Of a DNA stretch of 64,000 nucleotides, positions 60,501-64,000 are shown piece by piece. Every line of letters begins with the position of its first letter. Within the stretch, counting starts at the first letter, position 1. This DNA is from Streptomyces subrutilus. Its GTDB lineage: Bacteria; Actinomycetota; Actinomycetes; Streptomycetales; Streptomycetaceae. The DNA lies in NCBI RefSeq assembly GCF_008704535.1, contig NZ_CP023701.1:744001-808000 (forward strand). Direction: 5' to 3'. The notes beneath the pieces were generated by a model. The model saw only the letters and a list, made by a program, of their open reading frames with translations, was not told where the DNA came from and did no database searches. The position numbers and the translations under genes were made by a program.

Positions 60501-61719
60501 GTTCCTGCCGGCCGGCTTCACGGTCGTACGGGACGCCCTGCGGCGCGGCCCCCGGCGGCTGGTCCTGGCCCGCGCGGCGACCGGGCTCCGGGCCGCCGGG
60601 GTGGACGGACTGGTACGGACCGCCGCCCGCGAGTACCCGGCCGTGAGCGTGCGCTGCGTCGGGCTCGACCTGGGCGCGGCGGCGTCGCCCGCCGACGCCG
60701 CGGCCGCGCTGCTGGCCGAACTCCTGGCGGACGGCGCCCCGCCCGTCGTCCTGCGCACCCCCGCCGGGCGGTTCGCTCCCGAGCTGACCGCGGCGCCGCT
60801 CGGCGCGCTCGGCAGCACGGGAGCGGGACCCGCGGGCGAGGGCGCCGCCGAGGCGGCCGCGCTGGGCCTGGACCGGGACGGCGTCGTGGTCGTCGTCGGG
60901 GGGGCCCGCGGGATCACCGCGCGCTGTGCGGCCGCCCTCGCGGCCGCCTCCCGGTGCCGCATCGAACTCCTCGGCCGCACCCCGGCGCCCACCGGCCCCG
61001 AGAGCCCGGAGACCGCCGGCGCCCCCGACCGGGCCGCGCTGCGGGCCGTGCTCGCGGGCACCGGCCGCTACGGCACCCCCGCCGAGGTCGAGCGCGCCGC
61101 CGACCTGGTCCTGGGCCGGCGCGAAATCACCGCCACGCTGGACGCGCTGCGCGCGGCGGGCAGCCGGGCCGGCTACCGCAGCGTGGACTGCCGGGACGCG
61201 TCCGCCGTGCTGCAGGCGGTCAAGGAGATCCACTCCGAGCACGGCCGTCTCGACGGGGTGGTCCACGCCGCCGGGATCATCGAGGACCGGCTGATGGAGG
61301 AGAAGACCGCCGCGTCGTTCGGGCAGGTCTACGGCACCAAGACCGAGGGGGCGGCGGCCCTGCTGTCCGCCGTGGAGCAACTGCCCGAGCTCCCCTCCTT
61401 CATCGTGCTGTTCGGCAGCATCGCGGCCGTCCTCGGCAACCGCGGCCAGGCCGACTACGCGGCGGCCAACGACGCCCTGGAAGCCCTCGGCTCCGCGTGG
61501 GCCGCACGGACCGGGCGGCGCGCGCTGACCGTCCACTGGGGTCCGTGGGCGCCGTCGGAGGGCCACACCGGGATGGTCGGCCCCGAGCTGGCCCGCCACT
61601 ACGCACGGCGCGGGGTCACGCTCATCGATCCCGAGGAGGGCGCCCTGGCGCTGCTGCGGGAGCTGGCCTGGGGCGACGAGACGCTCCGCGCGGTCGTCCA
61701 CACCGCCTCGGAGTGGTGA
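54559..61719 (+). CDS. PUFA-synthase-like type I megasynthase: ER(NPD)-KS-AT-ACP-KR
   Basis: 2386 residues from ATG 54559 (GGAG upstream). Residues about 1-250 and 300-640 are two flavin nitronate-monooxygenase/PfaD-like enoylreductase modules (ARGSECGGRIGELGTF; GAECGGHVGPRNGFPLWAAQ). KS starts near 683, with Cys866 in DAACASSLAAVD, His in EAHGTGTVVGD and GHTKCAAGLAG. AT starts near 1272 (FLFPGQGSQRPGM), with Ser in AGHSYGELVAL (about 1362). One ACP has Ser at about 1787 in LSVDSIKR. KR fills the C-terminus (VVVVGGARGI near 2110; FGSIAAVLGNRGQADYAAAN). This is PfaA order with a PfaD-like part fused in front and only one ACP. Codon 71 is TTA. The stop overlaps the next start (GTGA). Confidence 0.9.
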   Translation: MTSPAHVPDLVIGLTPFGEPDARLAAAVTRGGGLGVLDLGTGDRAAREAWRDLRRWVPGRHGVRVGPRCRLPVAELDHGGGLPHTVVLAAGAPWRPAELPAGVRVLAEVTGADEARTALDAGVHGLVARGSECGGRIGELGTFVLLQLLLDIAGPDGPPVWACGGMAPDTAAAAVVGGAAGVVLDTQLALLAESAVPAAVASVLRGMDGSETTVRDGHRFLHRPTPGAGPADGSPGGPERVTALLGGRDPDAQLLPVGQDGFLAARFADRFGDAAGAVRAVTDAVRAAGAGQGAAELLRPGSPMSRALGTRLPVAQGPMTRVSDGTDFARAVAGGGALPFLALALAGRDQARALLAEAATALAGRPWGVGVLGFAPEETRTAQLEAVRAHRPSHVIIAGGRPSQARALEDDGIRAFLHVPSPGLLRQYLEQGARRFVFEGAECGGHVGPRNGFPLWAAQLGVLGDWADQHADGAAGIEVFLAGGIHDARSAAMVAALAGPLTARGGAVGVLMGTAYLFTEEAVACGAVRPLFQRQVLAAERTALLHTAPGHATRCVPSPFSDGFRELEAGLRAEGVPGREIWERLERLNVGRLRIASKGVERTAAGVLAPVDEARQYAEGMFMAGEVAALRTATTTVAALHASVTDEAADFLGRRCADLRGRLAAGDGRERAPGPAPAPLDVAIVGMACMFPQAPDLAAFWAHVLDGHDAVTEVPPERWDPAVHYSPEPGAASSSRWGGFLPRIPFDPLRYGIPPASLGSIEPVQLLALEASRRALEDAGYGEEGRAFDRTRAGVVFGAEAGSDLSNATTLRAVLPSYYGHVPAALDEQLPRLTEDTFPGMLANVVSGRVANRLDLRGANYTVDAACASSLAAVDVACKELVLGTSDLMLCGGADLHNGIADYALFTSVHALSPTGRSRAFDDSADGIALGEGVACVVLKRLADAERDGDRVYGVIKGVGSSSDGRSLGLTAPRPEGQRAALERAYRNAGVSPAQVALVEAHGTGTVVGDRTELRVLTDVFTRAGAVSGACVLGSVKSQIGHTKCAAGLAGLIKTALALHTGVRPPTLHLERPVSAWKEDESPFVFHREALPWPGAPERRLAGVSAFGFGGTNFHVVLAAHGGDAPPPVHARDLWPAELFAFRGTGPAAARRAAADLLDLAAAAEAGTVPWRLRDLAATASHRAGRARGRVQASFVAHDTAELCLRLRHTLDALDGLDGLDASGTDGADGADGSARADRADRASRAGGPPYGVHLAPAPDEAADAGLTAFLFPGQGSQRPGMSAHLFTAFPELGRLLGTDGGARVPGALYPPAAFDDAARERARQALTDTRAAQPALGIVELAAYDLLTRAGVRPDLAAGHSYGELVALCAAGVLDPGALPGLSAERAAAVLGAAGDDPGAMAAVAATPEEIERALGGQLPPGLVIANHNAPRQSVLSGPTAAVEAALPPLREAGHGAKRLPVACAFHSPLLAAAGPAFRRVLERQPLRAPEFPVWANRTALPYGTGPDAVRDELAAQIGAPVRFAAQIEAMYEAGARTFVEVGPGRVLTRLVADILSGRPHRVVACEPRADSGLPGLLDALARLAAAGLPVVTDWMFRGRDAVDTDRTPAPRRPGWTVDGHLVRTASGEPLPGALAPARRVVETPVTTDPGQTPTGGATDALIAEFLRTSRDMVAAQRDVLLAYFGAAPEPRSLPGHPRPLRGPDPLPQLPAASPAYGTPAAPDAPAAPAPAHGPEPVAAAGSDGAGALTEEGVLRAVLELISERTGYPLDMVEPDLDLEADLSVDSIKRAEIAGELARRLGAPDGSAPAVLDDAELEELTRARTASAIARWLTTRAAPPADPAGTESPEPDSEPESPEAESPGPVPATVALSASASASAASGAPDAGPLVAAPRRLRMLPVPLPEPDPVPAPAGLAGTRYALLGDGGGAFRGVAAELAARLGRLGAEAVVLGADHAPGEADGPVDGVVVLAALGEGGKPFLPAGFTVVRDALRRGPRRLVLARAATGLRAAGVDGLVRTAAREYPAVSVRCVGLDLGAAASPADAAAALLAELLADGAPPVVLRTPAGRFAPELTAAPLGALGSTGAGPAGEGAAEAAALGLDRDGVVVVVGGARGITARCAAALAAASRCRIELLGRTPAPTGPESPETAGAPDRAALRAVLAGTGRYGTPAEVERAADLVLGRREITATLDALRAAGSRAGYRSVDCRDASAVLQAVKEIHSEHGRLDGVVHAAGIIEDRLMEEKTAASFGQVYGTKTEGAAALLSAVEQLPELPSFIVLFGSIAAVLGNRGQADYAAANDALEALGSAWAARTGRRALTVHWGPWAPSEGHTGMVGPELARHYARRGVTLIDPEEGALALLRELAWGDETLRAVVHTASEW

Positions 61720-64000
61720 CCGTGCCCCTGCCCGCCCCCGGGGCCGCCGCCCATGCCCCCGTCGCCATCACCGGCATGGCCGTACTGCTGCCCGGCGCCC
61801 CCGACCTGGCGACGTACTGGCACAACCTCGCCGCCGGCGTCGACGTGATCCAGGAGGTGCCCGCGGGCCGGTGGGACCGCGACTACTACCACCCGGGCAC
61901 CGCCTCGGAGCCGGCCGCGGCCGACCGGGTGTACTGCCGGCGCGGCGGCTTCGTCGACGCCATCGCGGAGGTCGACGTCACCCGGTTCGGGATCATGCCG
62001 CACTCGGTGCCCGGTACCGAGCCGGACCAGCTGATCGCCCTGCACGTCGCCGCGAGCGCCCTCGCGGACGCGGGCGGACCGGAGCGGCTGCCCGACCGCG
62101 ACCGGGTCGGGATCGTGCTCGGGCGCGGCGGCTACCTCACCCCGGGACTGGTCCGGCTCGACCAGCGCGTCCGCACGGCGCACCAGCTCGTCCGCACGCT
62201 CCGCGACCTCGTCCCCGGCCTGGACGCGGAGCAACTGGAGCGGGTGAGGGCGGCGTTCACCGACCGGCTGGGACCCGGCCGGCCGGAGGACGCCATCGGC
62301 CTGGTGCCCAACCTCGCCGCGTCCCGGGTCGCCAACCGCCTCGACCTGCGCGGCCCGGCCTACACTGTCGACGCCGCGTGCGCCTCGTCGCTGCTCGCCG
62401 TGGACCAGGCGGTGGCCGCGCTCACCTCGGGCCGCTGCGACGTGATGCTGGCCGGAGGGGTCCACCACTGCCACGACATCACGCTGTGGAGCGTCTTCTC
62501 GCAGTTGCGGGCGCTCTCCCCCAGCGAGCGCATCCGGCCCTTCCACCGGGGCGCCGACGGCATCCTGATCGGCGAGGGCACCGGTGTGGTGGTCCTCAAG
62601 CGCCTCGCCGACGCCGAGCGCGACGGCGACCGCGTCTACGCCGTGATCCGGGGCACCGGGGTCGGCAGCGACGGCCGGGCCTCGGGGCTGGTCAACCCGG
62701 ACCCCGCCGGGCAGGCCCGCGCGGTCCGGGCGGCCTGGCGGGCCGCGGGCCTCGATCCCGCCGAGCCGGGCTCCGTCGGACTGCTGGAGGCCCACGGCAC
62801 CGCCACCCCGGCCGGTGACGCCGCCGAACTGGCCACGCTGCGCGAGGTGTTCGGTCCGCCGACGGCCGGGGCCGGGCCGCTGGACCGGCCGGTGATCGGG
62901 TCGGTGAAGTCGATGATCGGGCACGCGATGCCGGCGGCGGGTGTCGCGGGGCTGATCAAGGCCGCGCTCGCCGTCCACCACGGCACGCTGCTGCCCACCC
63001 TGCACTGCGAGGACCCGCACCCGGCGCTCGCCGCCACCCGCTTCCGCCCGCTCGCCGGGGCGGCCCCGTGGGTGAGCGGGCCCGGGCAGCCGCGCCGGGC
63101 CGCCGTGAACGCGTTCGGCTTCGGCGGCATCAACGCGCACGTCGTCCTCGAACAGGCCCCCGACCGCGGCGTCCCCGCCCCCGCGCCGGCTCCCCCGGCC
63201 GCCCGCCGGGCCGCGGTCGTCACGGAGGCCGAGCGGGTGCTGCTCCTCGCCGCGGCGACGCCCGAAGCGCTCGGCGCCCTGCTCGACACGGCCGCCCCGA
63301 ACGCCGCCGCCCCGGACGCCGGTCCGGCCGCCACCCCGGCCGGGCCCGTGCGTCTGGGCGTCGTCGGCCCCACGCCCAAGCGGCTCGCGCTGGCCCGGCG
63401 CGTCATCGCCAAGGGAGAGGCCTGGCACGGGCGCAACGACGTCTGGTTCAGCCCCCGCCCCCTCCTCGACGCCGCGGGCGGGGGCCAGACCGCGTTCCTC
63501 TTCCCCGGCCTGGAGGGCGAGTTCGCGCCCCGGGTCGACGACGTCGCCGACCACTTCGGGCTGCCCCGGCCCGCGCTCGCGGCGCCGGACGGCGACGGCC
63601 GGGAGCAGGGGCCCGGCGGCGGCCTCGGCCGGCACGGGCTCGGTGTCGTCGCCGTCGGACGGCTGCTGGACGCGGCCCTGCGCCGCATCGGCGTCGTCCC
63701 CGACGCGGTCGCCGGGCACAGCGTCGGCGAATGGACCGCGATGGCCGCGGGCGGGCTGTACGAGGAGGCGGCCGTCGACGCCCTCATGGGCGCCCTCGAC
63801 CCCGCGACGGTCCGCGGCGCCGACCTCGCGTACGCCGCCGTCGGCGCCCACGCGGAGCGGGTCACCCGCTTCCTGACCGACGGCGGCCACCCGTCGGTCG
63901 TCCTGTCCCACGACAACGCGCCGAACCAGTCGATGGTCTGCGGGCCGCCCGAGGCGGTGGAGGCGTTCTCGGCGGCGCTGCGCGCCGAGGGGGTCCTGGT
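61716..64000 (+). CDS. PUFA-synthase-like second megasynthase subunit, KS-AT (3' end off the window)
   Basis: 761 codons are visible from GTG 61716. KS: VAITGMAVLLPGAPDLATYW, Cys222 in VDAACASSLLAV, His in LLEAHGTATPAGD and IGHAMPAAGVAGLIK, so the full triad is present. A linker follows, then an AT-like domain with FLFPGLEGEF replacing the usual GQGSQ and the active Ser669 in AVAGHSVGEWTAMAAGG. KS followed by an AT with the FPGLE variant is the arrangement of PfaC/PfaB-like parts of PUFA synthases; dehydratase domains would be expected further downstream. It is co-translated with the first subunit. Confidence 0.88.
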   Translation, partial: MTVPLPAPGAAAHAPVAITGMAVLLPGAPDLATYWHNLAAGVDVIQEVPAGRWDRDYYHPGTASEPAAADRVYCRRGGFVDAIAEVDVTRFGIMPHSVPGTEPDQLIALHVAASALADAGGPERLPDRDRVGIVLGRGGYLTPGLVRLDQRVRTAHQLVRTLRDLVPGLDAEQLERVRAAFTDRLGPGRPEDAIGLVPNLAASRVANRLDLRGPAYTVDAACASSLLAVDQAVAALTSGRCDVMLAGGVHHCHDITLWSVFSQLRALSPSERIRPFHRGADGILIGEGTGVVVLKRLADAERDGDRVYAVIRGTGVGSDGRASGLVNPDPAGQARAVRAAWRAAGLDPAEPGSVGLLEAHGTATPAGDAAELATLREVFGPPTAGAGPLDRPVIGSVKSMIGHAMPAAGVAGLIKAALAVHHGTLLPTLHCEDPHPALAATRFRPLAGAAPWVSGPGQPRRAAVNAFGFGGINAHVVLEQAPDRGVPAPAPAPPAARRAAVVTEAERVLLLAAATPEALGALLDTAAPNAAAPDAGPAATPAGPVRLGVVGPTPKRLALARRVIAKGEAWHGRNDVWFSPRPLLDAAGGGQTAFLFPGLEGEFAPRVDDVADHFGLPRPALAAPDGDGREQGPGGGLGRHGLGVVAVGRLLDAALRRIGVVPDAVAGHSVGEWTAMAAGGLYEEAAVDALMGALDPATVRGADLAYAAVGAHAERVTRFLTDGGHPSVVLSHDNAPNQSMVCGPPEAVEAFSAALRAEGVL

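Noticed and set aside
1..64000. tRNA or rRNA genes and tRNA-linked attachment sites
   Set aside because: Read for TTCRA-type T-loops and acceptor stems on both strands; none was convincing by eye.

Overview
The window is high-GC actinobacterial DNA, almost certainly a Streptomyces or close relative. The signs are strong G/C bias at third codon positions, frequent GTG starts, ATGA/GTGA start-stop overlaps, LacI and TetR regulators facing their targets, a complete isorenieratene-type carotenoid cluster, and at least one rare TTA codon. Its mix of catabolic, secondary-metabolic and insertion-sequence genes resembles an accessory or arm-like chromosome region (inference).

Left part (1-8918): a GH35 beta-galactosidase running off the left edge, a divergent DeoR-HTH/LacI-type regulator, a small VOC protein and a decayed transposase tail. 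Next is a LacI-controlled sugar-catabolic locus: a regulator and a TIM-barrel isomerase on the minus strand, facing a Gfo/Idh oxidoreductase, a DUF993 aldolase-like protein and a second isomerase. Two identical LacI-type operators lie between them. The oxidoreductase has an in-frame TAG and the DUF993 gene has one extra C, so the pathway looks recently broken unless these are sequencing errors.

8972-13507 is a minus-strand set read as EF-hand protein, HAD hydrolase, second EF-hand protein, alcohol dehydrogenase, cytochrome P450, with three of the genes overlapping. 14590-16000 is bounded by IS5-type inverted repeats. It holds a frameshifted transposase plus an unexplained opposite-strand gene. 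16028-19140 is a BtuFCD-type vitamin B12 uptake operon behind a cobalamin riboswitch.

19210-29622: two uncharacterised genes, an HSP90-family ATPase abutting a 1008-residue helical-repeat protein, a secreted DUF4232 protein, and a divergent lipoprotein deacetylase / DUF4015 glycoside hydrolase pair. 29741-33803: a histidine decarboxylase with an amidohydrolase, then a degenerate stretch with an internally deleted HhH protein. 33990-38971: a TetR regulator with tandem operators facing an NCS1 permease, a YtcJ-like amidohydrolase and a C45-type acyltransferase. 39058-44379: a methyltransferase, an exported CDP-diacylglycerol diphosphatase-like protein, two metallo-beta-lactamase-fold proteins, an NTF2-like protein and a second TetR regulator with its operators.

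44567-52808 is the carotenoid cluster: crtY, methyltransferase, crtU on the plus strand converge on a Rieske protein, crtB, crtI, crtE on the minus strand. GGPP to phytoene to lycopene to beta-carotene to an aromatic carotenoid is the expected route. After an SRPBCC gene and a small conserved gene, 54559-64000 holds a PUFA-synthase-like megasynthase operon. Its first protein carries PfaD-like flavin enoylreductase domains fused ahead of KS-AT-ACP-KR and has a TTA codon near its start; the second (KS-AT...) runs off the right edge.
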